Part shown: in pieces, positions 35,506-43,848 of the stretch | How positions within the stretch are numbered: the stretch's first letter is position 1 | Layout: each line of letters begins with the position of its first letter | DNA from: Polycladidibacter hongkongensis | GTDB lineage: Bacteria; Pseudomonadota; Alphaproteobacteria; Rhizobiales; Stappiaceae | Assembly: GCF_001561995.1 (NCBI RefSeq) | Contig: NZ_LLWC01000017.1 | Span: 1 to 64,000 of the forward strand | Reading direction: 5' to 3' | Length of the DNA: 64,000 nt | Program-made: the position numbers and the translations under genes | The notes under the pieces: model-generated | The model's database searches: none | The model's input: only the letters and a program-made list of their open reading frames with translations | Told to the model about the DNA's origin: nothing

Positions 35506-36579
35506 TTAGGCTGGCATCGCCACCCAGTAATCCAGATCGAGCAGAACATTTGGCGTGTAACCTGCGTTGCTCTCTGAAAAATCGAGGTTGTCAACAGGCA
35601 CATCCTTGGTGGCCAAGGTGCGCAAGCGTAGAGCGGTAAGATCGGTCCGATCTGGCAGGCTTTGAATATCTAGAACTTGGGATGACGCGAAAATTGTATC
35701 GCCAGCGAAGGCCGGGCTAACGTGACGTCCTGAATTGATTGCGCAGATGTGCCACGCGTTTTGTAGGCCATTGAATGACAGAGAGCGGGCGATCGAGATA
35801 ATATGTCCGCCATAAATCAAACGCTTGCCATGCTTGCTGCTTTTTGCAAGCTGGGCATTGAAGTGCACGGCTGCGGTGTTCTGGTAAAGGCGTGTGGCGA
35901 GCTGGTGCTCAGCTTCTTCGATCGTAGTGCCATCAATGTGCTCGATAATTTCCCCTATGGCGTAATCTGCTGCGGTGAACGAAGACCCAGAGAGAGCCGG
36001 ACTCCAGCTTTGAGCAGGACATGGCGGAATTTGCTTACACAAATCAGCAGGGGCAACATGGCTGGGCATGTCTGGCAGTACTGGCGCTGGGGTGGCGGAG
36101 GCGGCCTCCCGTTTTTTGACCATGACCCAACGGCTAAACTCTAAGACAAGCTCGCCATTTTCTTTTTGGCCGCGGGTGGTGACATAGACGATGCCTGTTT
36201 TGCCATTGCTATTTTCTTTTAGCCCTATGATTGTAGAGGATGCAGTAAGACTATCGCCAGCATATACGGGTGCATGAAAACGCAGATTGGCATAGCCAAG
36301 ATTAGCAACTGCGTTCAGCGAGATATCTGGAACGGACTTGCCGAAGATGCAATGAAAGACAAGAAGGTCGTCCAGCGGCTGGTGCACATAGCCAATGGAA
36401 CGCGCGAAGGAGTGCGCGCTATGAGGTGCAAACCGTCCGCCATATAACGCTGTGTAGATGGCGAGGTCTGCCTCTGTCAGGGTTCGTGGTGTTGCATGTT
36501 CTATGTACTGGCCAAATTCGAAATCCTCAAAGTAGTTTCCTGCCGATGATTTCTGAAGGGTTTGGTTTTTTGTCGACAT
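35506..36579 (-). CDS. mch: Mesaconyl-CoA hydratase
   Basis: 357 residues, a double hotdog (MaoC) protein. FGKSVPDISLNAVANLGYA and IGLKENSNGKTGIVYVTTRG are hallmark stretches of mesaconyl-CoA hydratase from the ethylmalonyl-CoA pathway, and FSRWVMVKKR ends the first half. The enzyme converts mesaconyl-CoA to beta-methylmalyl-CoA, allowing growth on acetyl-CoA yielding substrates without a glyoxylate shunt. That fits the acetyl-CoA made by the neighbouring paa pathway. No ccr or mcl gene is in the window. Convergent with paaX. Confidence 0.88.
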   Translation of the reverse strand: MSTKNQTLQKSSAGNYFEDFEFGQYIEHATPRTLTEADLAIYTALYGGRFAPHSAHSFARSIGYVHQPLDDLLVFHCIFGKSVPDISLNAVANLGYANLRFHAPVYAGDSLTASSTIIGLKENSNGKTGIVYVTTRGQKENGELVLEFSRWVMVKKREAASATPAPVLPDMPSHVAPADLCKQIPPCPAQSWSPALSGSSFTAADYAIGEIIEHIDGTTIEEAEHQLATRLYQNTAAVHFNAQLAKSSKHGKRLIYGGHIISIARSLSFNGLQNAWHICAINSGRHVSPAFAGDTIFASSQVLDIQSLPDRTDLTALRLRTLATKDVPVDNLDFSESNAGYTPNVLLDLDYWVAMPA

Positions 36580-36744
36580 GCCGGTGCAAAGCTCCTCAGG
36601 TTTAGCGGAAGTGTGGCAGGTTTATTGTGCGGTGCAATAGCCAATTTGCAGGGGGCAGCGTTGATAGCCTAATGCTATTTGAGAAAAACTCGTTTGGGCA
36701 AACAGATTAAGTCATGCAATATGGGCTGATCTTAGGAGACTATT

Positions 36745-37140
36745 ATGACTGATAGGCAATTGATTTCTTCTGGCTCACCTTTTGAAAAAACGGCAGGTTA
36801 TTCGCGCGCTGTTAAGCAAGGGGCTTTGGTGCATGTATCTGGAACGACAGGCTATGACTATGCGACCATGACTATGCCCGAGGATGTTGCAGAGCAGACC
36901 GTGAACACTCTTGAGACTATCAAGGCGGCGCTAGCTGAGGCAGGAGCGCGGTTCGACCAAGTGGTGCGGGCGCGATATTATGTTACGGATCGGGCCTATG
37001 TTGAACCGGTTTTTGCGGTGCTCGGGCAGTATTTTGGCGAGGTCCGGCCTGCGGCAACGATGATTCTATGTGATTTGATTAAGCCTGAAATGAAGATTGA
37101 GATAGAGGTTACGGCACAACTGGACGAGATAGATAACTAG
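36745..37140 (+). CDS. RidA family protein
   Basis: 131-residue YjgF/YER057c/UK114 family protein. It has VHVSGTTGYDY at the N-terminal side and the family signature RPAATMILCDLIKPEMKIEIEVTA at the end. Members remove reactive enamine or imine intermediates, but the Rid subfamily here is not certain; the key Arg in RARYYVTD may mark an imine deaminase. AGGAGAC precedes the ATG. It is 76 bases before the carbonic anhydrase gene. Confidence 0.85.
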   Translation: MTDRQLISSGSPFEKTAGYSRAVKQGALVHVSGTTGYDYATMTMPEDVAEQTVNTLETIKAALAEAGARFDQVVRARYYVTDRAYVEPVFAVLGQYFGEVRPAATMILCDLIKPEMKIEIEVTAQLDEIDN

Positions 37141-37216
37141 CAAAAAACAAACCTAGGCCTTGTTTTATACGCAAAAATACATAGATAAGTTGCCGTGAGT
37201 AAGAAAGAGGTGATCT

Positions 37217-37879
37217 ATGGGTGCTTTTCCTGAAAGTCTGGTGCAGGGGTTCAGCCGGTACCGTAGCCGTATGTATCAGGATTTCAAAGAGGACTACGAG
37301 AATCTGGCGATCTATGGCCAGAAGCCCAAAGTTCTGGTGATTTCCTGTTGCGACAGCCGCGTGACGCCGGAAGCCATTTTTAATTGTGGCCCGGGTGAGC
37401 TTTTTGTAATTCGTAACGTTGCGAACCTTGTACCGCCTTTTGAGAATGACCTTGGCACCCATGGAACCAGTGCGGCTATAGAATATGCTGTGCAAAGCTT
37501 GAAGGTGGAGCATATTGTCGTTTTGGGTCACTGCAAGTGCGGCGGTGTGCAGGCATTTCGAGTAAATGGGGGCAAGGTTGATGAGGTTGGGCAGTTTGTT
37601 GGCCCGTGGATCAAAATCCTTGAACCAGCGGCTATTGCGCTCGCTTGCGACCCGGTGGAGCCAAACACCGACCCGCAGTTGGGGTTGGAATATGCCGGTG
37701 TGCGCCAAAGTCTGAAGAATCTCCGGACATTCCCGTTTGTTGAAGAAGCGATCAACAATGGAACATTGAATTTGCATGGCGCTTGGTTTGATATCGGCAG
37801 CGGTGAGCTCAGGGTGATGGACCCTGAAACGCGGATCTTTAGCGCGGTGCAAGCGCAGGAAGTTGATGCCTCTGTGTAA
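37217..37879 (+). CDS. Beta-carbonic anhydrase
   Basis: 220 residues; interconverts CO2 and bicarbonate in the cytoplasm. Zinc ligands are Cys and Asp in SCCDSRVTPE, and His and Cys in LGHCKCGGV. IRNVANLVPP is also conserved. AAGAGGTG precedes the ATG. It ends next to a strong bidirectional hairpin. Bicarbonate supply would suit carboxylating steps such as the ethylmalonyl-CoA pathway, but this link is inference. Confidence 0.92.
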   Translation: MGAFPESLVQGFSRYRSRMYQDFKEDYENLAIYGQKPKVLVISCCDSRVTPEAIFNCGPGELFVIRNVANLVPPFENDLGTHGTSAAIEYAVQSLKVEHIVVLGHCKCGGVQAFRVNGGKVDEVGQFVGPWIKILEPAAIALACDPVEPNTDPQLGLEYAGVRQSLKNLRTFPFVEEAINNGTLNLHGAWFDIGSGELRVMDPETRIFSAVQAQEVDASV

Positions 37880-37887
37880 TTGATGTT

Positions 37888-37920
37888 CCGGCCTTGTTGT
37901 CCAGTTCACAACAAGGCCGG
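37888..37920. terminator. Bidirectional hairpin between carbonic anhydrase and hydroxyacyl-CoA dehydrogenase
   Basis: CCGGCCTTGTTGT (37888-37900) pairs perfectly with ACAACAAGGCCGG (37908-37920), 13 bp with a 7-base loop, between two convergent stops. There is no T-run on either side. Confidence 0.75.
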
Positions 37921-37926
37921 ATTGAA

Positions 37927-38874
37927 CTAGTGCTTTTCTTTTTTCAGACTTTCAACGATCACTTTATCCCGGTGTTGCTTGAATGCTTCTGCATCTCGTT
38001 CCTGCCAGTTGTAATAGCCTTGGCCGGAGCGCATGCCGGTGTGCCCTTGCGCATAAAGCGCGCCCACAGAGGAGTTCGCAGGGTCTGAGTGATTACACAG
38101 GTCGGCCCAAACAGCTTTTGCGCCATCGCTGTTGAGCAAATCCAGCCCTGCTAAATCTGCGTGTTCAAAAGGGCCCATGGCGGGAAGGCGTGCGGCGTAA
38201 CCCTTGCGCATAATGGTGTCGCAGGCTTGTGCGGAGACAAGGCCCTTTGCTTGCAGATCCGCGAATTCGCGCAGGATAACATGTTGAATGCGGGCGAAGA
38301 GAAACCCCGGGATATCGGGGCAGGTGACCGGGGCTTTGCCACAGTTTTCAAGTAGTTTTGTGAGTTGATTGGTGGTTTGTTCTGCGGTTTTTTCTCCGGG
38401 AACGACCTCGACAACTTCCATCAAGTGCGCCGGCTGGATGTAGTGCGCAACGCAGAAGTTTTCCGGCCGTGTTAAAGCGGATTGAATGTCAGTCGCCCGC
38501 AGGGCCGAGGTTGTCGAGCTGATGAGCGCGTTTTTGGGGCAGAGTTGTTCGGCATTGGCGAGCAGTGATTGCTTTAGTTGCAGGTCTTCCGCGATGGCTT
38601 CTATTACCACATCACAACCATCTAGCGCGCTTTCCATTGTGTGATGGTAGCTCAGCAAATCAAGGACTTGCTGTTTATCTGGGGCGTCGGCGAGGCCTTG
38701 GCTCACATAAAATTCGAAGTAGGTGGCGAGAGTTTCTTGCGCCTGCGCTAAGGCTTCGCGGCGTCTGGCCCAAAGGCGCGTGGGAAATCCTGCAACAGCA
38801 AGGGAAAATGCGATCTGACACCCCATGGTGCCAGCGCCTAGAACAGTGCAGGTTTGTTGTTGTTTATTGATCAT
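37927..38874 (-). CDS. 3-hydroxyacyl-CoA dehydrogenase
   Basis: 315 residues of the 3-hydroxybutyryl-CoA dehydrogenase type. NAD-binding loop VLGAGTMGCQIAFSLAVAG, catalytic His in VAHYIQPAHLMEVVEVVPG, and the C-terminal helical domain with NNN-like DIPGFLFARIQHVILREF. The start at 38874 (MINKQQQT) is chosen because the Rossmann fold begins right after it. It could be the PaaH-type enzyme or serve butyryl-CoA metabolism; the distance from the paa genes and opposite strand leave this open. Confidence 0.87.
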   Translation of the reverse strand: MINKQQQTCTVLGAGTMGCQIAFSLAVAGFPTRLWARRREALAQAQETLATYFEFYVSQGLADAPDKQQVLDLLSYHHTMESALDGCDVVIEAIAEDLQLKQSLLANAEQLCPKNALISSTTSALRATDIQSALTRPENFCVAHYIQPAHLMEVVEVVPGEKTAEQTTNQLTKLLENCGKAPVTCPDIPGFLFARIQHVILREFADLQAKGLVSAQACDTIMRKGYAARLPAMGPFEHADLAGLDLLNSDGAKAVWADLCNHSDPANSSVGALYAQGHTGMRSGQGYYNWQERDAEAFKQHRDKVIVESLKKEKH

Positions 38875-39048
38875 GAAGCACTCACCGTTTTTGTTATTTT
38901 GCGAGCACCCTAGCATGATAAGGCAAGGGGGTAATGGTGCGGGCCTATGACTTTTTGTCATAGTCACATACACGCGCGATGCTATAGGTTGTGGGTGGGT
39001 AAGAACCTCTGATTTTCCAATGACTAACAATGGATTCTAGGAATTGTT

Positions 39049-39444
39049 ATGGCAAAAGCTATTCACATGATGGTGCGGGTGCTGAATGAGGCACGTTCGC
39101 TTGCCTTCTACCAAGGGGCGCTTGGCCTTGAAGTAGCAGACCGGTTCGATTTTGATGGGTTTACGCTGGTTTATCTGCGTAATGCAGGAGCGGATTTTGA
39201 AGTAGAGCTGACAATCAACAAGGATCGCACCGAGCCATACACGCTTGGGGATGGTTATGGGCATGTTGCGTTTTGCGTTGAAGATGCAAAAGCTGAGCAC
39301 GTGCGCCTCGAAGCAGCGGGCTACGCCCCGGAAGATGTGAAAGAGTTTTTCCGCGAGGGCGTTTTGATGGCGCGATTCTTCTTCATCACTGATCCGGATG
39401 GATACCGGATTGAAATACTTGAGCGGCACGGGCGCTATCGTTGA
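39049..39444 (+). CDS. VOC family protein, glyoxalase I-like
   Basis: 131 residues. It resembles lactoylglutathione lyase: HMMVRVLNEARSLAFYQGALGL at the start, YGHVAFCVEDA and ITDPDGYRIEILERHGRY at the end, with metal-ligand His and Glu in the expected places. Full glyoxalase I activity is likely but not proven from sequence. Located between the dehydrogenase and leuB with its own short leader. Confidence 0.8.
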   Translation: MAKAIHMMVRVLNEARSLAFYQGALGLEVADRFDFDGFTLVYLRNAGADFEVELTINKDRTEPYTLGDGYGHVAFCVEDAKAEHVRLEAAGYAPEDVKEFFREGVLMARFFFITDPDGYRIEILERHGRYR

Positions 39445-39532
39445 GGACAATTACCGCGCTAACGCCTTGCTCTTCTGCCGTTAAAACGGCAAAAACAGGC
39501 TACTCATTTTAACATTTGGAGCTTTGAGAGCA

Positions 39533-40642
39533 ATGGCAACCAACAAGCTGCTTCTTTTGCCGGGTGATGGCATCGGACCAGAAATCATGGCGGAAGTGAA
39601 GAAGGTCATCGCGTGGTTTAATGCGCGTGGAACCAACTTCGAGTTTGAGGAAGGCCTTGTTGGCGGCGCTGCGTATGATGCGCATGGCACTGCGATCTCC
39701 GAAGAGGATATGGCAAAGGCGCAAGCGGCAGATGCCATCATCTTTGGCGCTGTAGGCGGACCTAAATGGGACAGCGTTCCTTATGATTGCCGTCCTGAAG
39801 CGGGCCTGCTGCGCTTGCGAAAAGATCTGGGCCTGTTTGCGAACTTGCGTCCGGCGATCTGTTATCCAGCCCTTGCGGATGCGTCTTCTTTGAAGAAAGA
39901 GCTCATTGAAGGGCTAGATATCCTGATCGTGCGTGAGCTGACCGGCGGTGTGTATTTTGGCGAGCCAAAAGAAATCACCGATCTGGAAAACGGCCAGAAG
40001 CGCGCTGTCGATACGCAGGTATATGATACCTACGAGATTGAGCGCATCGCCGAAGTTGCATTTGATCTAGCGCGGACCCGTGACAACAAAGTTTGCTCCA
40101 TGGAAAAGCGCAATGTGATGGTTTCCGGTTTGCTGTGGAACGAAGTGGTAAGCGCGACCCACGCAGCCAAGTTCTCCGATGTTACTTTGGAGCATATGCT
40201 TGCAGATGCGGGCGGTATGCAACTGGTTCGCCGACCAAAGCAGTTTGACGTGATTGTAACGGATAACCTGTTTGGTGATATGCTGTCTGATGTCGCGGCG
40301 ATGCTGACAGGTTCGCTGGGGATGCTGCCATCCGCTTCTTTGGGCGCACCAGATGCAGAAACCGGTAAGCGTAAAGCGATGTATGAGCCTGTGCATGGCT
40401 CTGCCCCTGATATTGCGGGCACCGGTGCGGCAAACCCGATTGCCATGATTGCCAGCTTTGCCATGGCGCTGCGCTACTCCTTCCAGATGATAGCTGAGGC
40501 GGATCTTTTAGAAAAAGCGGTTTCTAACGCACTGGACAAAGGTATGCGAACAAAAGACATTGCCAAGGAAGGCGAGGCAACCGTGTCTACCGAGCAGATG
40601 GGCGAGGCTATTCTGGCAGAGCTGGAAGCACTTGCCGCCTAA
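39533..40642 (+). CDS. leuB: 3-isopropylmalate dehydrogenase
   Basis: NAD-dependent oxidative decarboxylase in leucine biosynthesis. 369 residues, the normal length. It shows [19 protein letters not shown], the substrate-binding region [17 protein letters not shown], the catalytic Lys/Asp motif [16 protein letters not shown], and [21 protein letters not shown] at 39533 is the chosen start; a TTG three codons upstream is in frame. A 7-bp perfect hairpin TGCCGTT-AA-AACGGCA (39476-39491) lies in its leader. No leuA, leuC or leuD is adjacent. Confidence 0.96.
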   Translation: MATNKLLLLPGDGIGPEIMAEVKKVIAWFNARGTNFEFEEGLVGGAAYDAHGTAISEEDMAKAQAADAIIFGAVGGPKWDSVPYDCRPEAGLLRLRKDLGLFANLRPAICYPALADASSLKKELIEGLDILIVRELTGGVYFGEPKEITDLENGQKRAVDTQVYDTYEIERIAEVAFDLARTRDNKVCSMEKRNVMVSGLLWNEVVSATHAAKFSDVTLEHMLADAGGMQLVRRPKQFDVIVTDNLFGDMLSDVAAMLTGSLGMLPSASLGAPDAETGKRKAMYEPVHGSAPDIAGTGAANPIAMIASFAMALRYSFQMIAEADLLEKAVSNALDKGMRTKDIAKEGEATVSTEQMGEAILAELEALAA

Positions 40643-40668
40643 CATGGTGTGGACATGAGAGACTTGAG

Positions 40669-40697
40669 GGGCGCTTCCTTGTGGGGCGCCCTTTTTT
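40669..40697 (+). terminator. Rho-independent terminator after leuB
   Basis: GGGCGC (40669-40674) pairs with GCGCCC (40686-40691) around an 11-base loop, followed by TTTTTT. Confidence 0.82.
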
Positions 40698-40792
40698 ATT
40701 TGATGCCTGTTTTGCATGGTCGCAATGCTTGATCGCGCGGCTGCACTCCGGCATAAGCGGTGCTCAAGATTAGATAAATGCGGAGCTTAAGC

Positions 40793-41215
40793 ATGGACAC
40801 GCGGTTGGAGCCTTTTCTGGGTACTTGGATACTGGATCCTGACCTTTCTGACTATGAGCAAGGGGAGATCCCGCTGGGGGGGAGCCTTAAAATAGTCGCG
40901 CGTGGGGATGAGGTTGGCTTCTTTATGAAAACCGTGGAGGGCAGCGGTGAAACTATAGAAGCGAATTTTTCCGCTATTGCTGACGGGATTGATCGGCCAA
41001 TGCCTGAAAATCCGTTTGCCGATACATTATCGCTTGAGTTTCAACCCGGCCCATCGCTGAATAGCGAAGCGAAGAAAGGGGGGCTGAGCATTATGAGCGC
41101 GAAGCGGACACTTGATGATACCGGAACAAAGCTGATGGTAGAGCAAACGGTGCATTTGCTGGATGCCGGTTCGTTTACCAATCTGGCAGTTTATGTGCGC
41201 GGTTTACTGCAATAA
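40793..41215 (+). CDS. Uncharacterised protein
   Basis: 140 residues, acidic, no signal peptide. Its start MDTRLEPFLGTWILDPDLSDYEQGEIP recalls small lipocalin-like or THAP4-like beta-barrel proteins that open with a GTW motif, but I cannot name a family. The middle has PENPFADTLSLEF and the end VDLLDAGSF-like hydrophobic strands. ATG 40793 has CGGAG 7 bases before it; this CGGAG can pair with CTCCG at 40746-40750. Confidence 0.6.
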   Translation: MDTRLEPFLGTWILDPDLSDYEQGEIPLGGSLKIVARGDEVGFFMKTVEGSGETIEANFSAIADGIDRPMPENPFADTLSLEFQPGPSLNSEAKKGGLSIMSAKRTLDDTGTKLMVEQTVHLLDAGSFTNLAVYVRGLLQ

Positions 41216-41267
41216 AACCTCGCTGGGGCAGGGTGAGCACCTCTTCATTTGCTAGGAGGTGTTCGTA

Positions 41268-41789
41268 TTGGCGGGTCGTCGTTCGTTGATAGCTTTAACT
41301 GCCGGGTTATTTGCGGTTGCTCCGTTATCAACTCTTGCGCTTGAGTTTCCCGATGCGGATCGGCAACTCATTCCGTATATTGATAATCGCAGCACGCCGC
41401 AGGATGTCCTCACCAGCTTTTATAATGCGATTAATACTGGGCAGTTCCCTCGTGCCTATGGGTATTACGCGAGTGACTATGCGCCCAAAGACTTTGACGC
41501 ATGGGTAAAAGGCTATACGAGCACGGTGAGGGTGCGACTGGTGACGGGCTCGGCACTGCCCAGCCCGGGAGCCGGGCAAATTTATTGGAGCGTGCCGCTC
41601 GCCATCGAGGCGACTTTAAGCGACGGCAGCAAACGCGTATATGGCGGCTGCTACCAACTGCATATGGCTAATCCAGGGATGATTACTGCGCCACCGTACA
41701 GCCCGATAGCCATGCAGAAAGGCAAGTTGGAGCCAAGCGATAAGCCCTTGGAGCAGGCTGTGCCGGAAAAGTGCGGGCCAGTGCTTTAG
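41268..41789 (+). CDS. Uncharacterised exported protein
   Basis: 173 residues with a signal peptide (LIALTAGLFAVAPLSTLALEF, cleavage near ALA-LEF). The mature part has STPQDVLTSFYNAINTGQF, which looks like a small SnoaL/NTF2-like or DUF-type domain, but I do not recognise the family. A TTG at 41268 is 7 bases after a near-perfect AGGAGGT; the GTG at 41259 would lie on that site. The site is contained in a 9-bp hairpin with GAGCACCTC at 41235-41243. Two Cys residues could form a disulphide. Confidence 0.6.
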   Translation: MAGRRSLIALTAGLFAVAPLSTLALEFPDADRQLIPYIDNRSTPQDVLTSFYNAINTGQFPRAYGYYASDYAPKDFDAWVKGYTSTVRVRLVTGSALPSPGAGQIYWSVPLAIEATLSDGSKRVYGGCYQLHMANPGMITAPPYSPIAMQKGKLEPSDKPLEQAVPEKCGPVL

Positions 41790-41792
41790 CGC

Positions 41793-42290
41793 TTAGGCAA
41801 GCAAGAGGTGGCGACAAAGCACGGCCACCGTCCAACACAAAAGGCCGACGAAACCCGCCCATCTAAAACGGCGAATAGTGCCGCGCGAGTCAACATTTGC
41901 CATATAGCGCCATGCGCCTACGAAGCGTAAAGCGATGCCATTGAGAAAGCCAAGCAGTGTTGCTGTGGTTGCAATCCAGAGCAACGGTTGGGCTATGAGC
42001 TTGCTTGCGTTCGGGCTGAGTTGCACCAGAGTTACAAACAGGAGCAAGACACCGGAGAGCTGGGCGCTGCGGGAAAGGACCCGCGCGATTTCAGCTAGTT
42101 GGGTGTTGCGCCAAAAGCCCATCATGCGGAATGAAAGTACGGTCGCGCTGCCTAGAAATATGCAAGCGAGGAAGACACCGGCAAGTTCGAACGCCGTGTC
42201 TGCCCATGGAGCGAGGCTAAAAAGCGTGCGCAAAAGGGATGCTTCGAGCATAGCAGCCAAATCTGCTGCATAGGGCATGAGGGCATTCAC
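41793..42290 (-). CDS. Uncharacterised inner-membrane protein
   Basis: 165 residues with about four hydrophobic segments and basic loops. No enzymatic motif is visible. Start GTG 42290 has GGAG about 10 bases upstream; an ATG four codons in is an alternative. Its stop is 3 bases from the stop of the convergent upstream gene. Function unknown. Confidence 0.6.
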   Translation of the reverse strand: MNALMPYAADLAAMLEASLLRTLFSLAPWADTAFELAGVFLACIFLGSATVLSFRMMGFWRNTQLAEIARVLSRSAQLSGVLLLFVTLVQLSPNASKLIAQPLLWIATTATLLGFLNGIALRFVGAWRYMANVDSRGTIRRFRWAGFVGLLCWTVAVLCRHLLLA

Positions 42291-42577
42291 GGCTGTTTAC
42301 TCCGGTTAATTCCAAGCACAATGGGAATTTCAGTGGACGATTGCAAGGCGCTGCTGGGTGCTTTGGCGAGTAATCCAAACGATAGTTGAGCAGGATGCAT
42401 TTTATTGAGTTTTCTGCAAGTAATTGGAGTGCCGTTGCGCGAAGGGGAGAAACTGGCGGTATCGTGCGGTCTTTGCTGTGCGTACGGCTTGGAGCCTCGC
42501 TTTATAAGAAGGTTGACAGGGCGCGCAAGGCAGGGCAGAACTAACGCGTTTTCAACTTCGGGACGAAGCACTCAGCC

Positions 42578-42706
42578 ATGATCCTAGCTGACGCAGCATA
42601 CAACACGCCAAAGATGGCCGCCTTTGCGGGCCGGATGGCTATGCTCGCGCAGATGCAGACGAAAACAACCACCAAAACAACTACGATTACAAAGACCACC
42701 GTTTAA
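42578..42706 (+). CDS. Threonine/lysine-rich leader peptide of asd
   Basis: A 42-codon ORF upstream of asd. Its last 15 codons are TKTTTKTTTITKTTV: ten Thr, three Lys, one Ile and one Val. The part before is Met-rich (six Met in all). Such bias toward end products of the aspartate family is the hallmark of attenuator leader peptides. The true start may be one of the later in-frame ATGs at 42614, 42635, 42641 or 42653. A hairpin CACCG-TTTAA-CGGTG spans its stop codon, and further competing hairpins follow. I infer that ribosome stalling on Thr or Lys codons controls asd. Confidence 0.72.
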   Translation: MILADAAYNTPKMAAFAGRMAMLAQMQTKTTTKTTTITKTTV

Positions 42707-42798
42707 CGGTGCCTCTCTTTCCCGCGCGTCTCCCCGGGATGGAGGGCGCCAGAGAGCGAACCGGGTGCGGAAGCCCTCGGAAGCTCGCGGGGGAGACG
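42697..42798 (+). promoter_or_regulatory. Candidate asd attenuator region with competing hairpins
   Basis: Three structures can form. First, CACCG (42697-42701) pairs with CGGTG (42707-42711), covering the leader stop. Second, CTCTCT (42713-42718) pairs with AGAGAG (42751-42756), enclosing smaller GCGC and CTCC/GGAG stems. Third, CGTCTCCCC (42727-42735) pairs perfectly with GGGGAGACG (42790-42798), ending one base before the asd ribosome-binding site AGAGGA (42800-42805). The second and third are mutually exclusive. No T-run follows either, so control could be Rho-dependent or at translation. Confidence 0.6.
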
Positions 42799-42812
42799 AA
42801 GAGGATACACCG

Positions 42813-43844
42813 ATGGGTTTTAAGGTTGCGATTGCTGGGGCTACAGGCAATGTGGGCCGGGAGATGCTGGACATTCTCGCGGAACGTGGCTTTCCTGCTG
42901 ATGTTGTGGTGCCGTTGGCTTCACGCCGCTCGCAAGGTAAAGATGTTTCTTATGGTGACAAGACGCTGAAAGTGCAGGCGCTTGAAAACTATGATTTCTC
43001 CGATACCGATATTTGCTTGATGTCTGCTGGCGGTACGATTGCCAAGGAATGGGCACCAAAGATTGGTGCTGCCGGTTGTGTGGTTATCGATAACTCTTCT
43101 GCGTGGCGCTATGATGCGGATGTGCCGCTGATCGTTCCTGAAGTGAACGCAGACGATGTCGCCGATTTCACCAAGAAAAACATTATCGCCAACCCGAATT
43201 GCTCTACCGCACAACTGGTTGTGGCGCTGAAGCCTATCCATGAGAAGGCGGGCATTAAACGCGTGGTTGTCTCCACCTACCAGTCCGTATCAGGTGGTGG
43301 TAAAGAGGCCATGGAAGAGCTGTTTGATCAAACTCGTGCGGTGTTTGTGAACGATCCGATTGAGCCTGCCAAATTTACCAAGCGCATTGCCTTTAACGTG
43401 ATCCCGCATATCGATGTCTTTATGGAAGATGGCTACACTAAAGAAGAATGGAAGGTGTTGGCTGAAACCAAGAAGATGCTTGATCCAACCATCAAGGTGA
43501 CCTGTACAGCTGTGCGTGTGCCGGTGTTCGTCGGTCATGCTGAAAGCGTCAACCTTGAGCTGGAAAGCCCTCTGAGCGCGGAAGAGGCGCAAGATCTGCT
43601 GCGTGAAGCGCCTGGGTGTCTGGTTGTCGATAAGCGCGAAGATGGAGGCTATGTCACGCCTTACGAATGTGCAGGGGAAGACGCAACCTACATCTCTCGT
43701 ATTCGCGAGGATGCCACTGTCGAGAACGGCCTGAACATGTGGGTGGTTTCTGACAATCTGCGTAAGGGCGCGGCGCTTAACACCGTGCAGATTGCCGAGC
43801 TGCTGGTAAACGGCAAGTACATTCAGCCAAAATCTGGCGCATAA
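42813..43844 (+). CDS. asd: Aspartate-semialdehyde dehydrogenase
   Basis: Makes L-aspartate semialdehyde, the branch point for lysine, methionine, threonine and isoleucine. 343 residues. NADP-binding GATGNVGREMLDIL at the N-terminus, catalytic Cys130 in NPNCSTAQLV, and TYQSVSGGGKEAMEEL. ATG at 42813 gives the normal N-terminus with AGAGGA 7 bases before; the longer frame reads through the leader region. The only gene in this stretch that carries a leader-peptide signature. Confidence 0.96.
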   Translation: MGFKVAIAGATGNVGREMLDILAERGFPADVVVPLASRRSQGKDVSYGDKTLKVQALENYDFSDTDICLMSAGGTIAKEWAPKIGAAGCVVIDNSSAWRYDADVPLIVPEVNADDVADFTKKNIIANPNCSTAQLVVALKPIHEKAGIKRVVVSTYQSVSGGGKEAMEELFDQTRAVFVNDPIEPAKFTKRIAFNVIPHIDVFMEDGYTKEEWKVLAETKKMLDPTIKVTCTAVRVPVFVGHAESVNLELESPLSAEEAQDLLREAPGCLVVDKREDGGYVTPYECAGEDATYISRIREDATVENGLNMWVVSDNLRKGAALNTVQIAELLVNGKYIQPKSGA

Positions 43845-43848
43845 TACT

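Noticed and set aside
42513-42541. Promoter for asd with TTGACA
   Set aside because: TTGACA at 42513-42518 is good, but no acceptable -10 lies 16-18 bases downstream, so I do not call it.
42624-42812. Longer N-terminus of asd
   Set aside because: It would read through the leader-hairpin region; the family's normal N-terminus and the ribosome-binding site fix the start at 42813.
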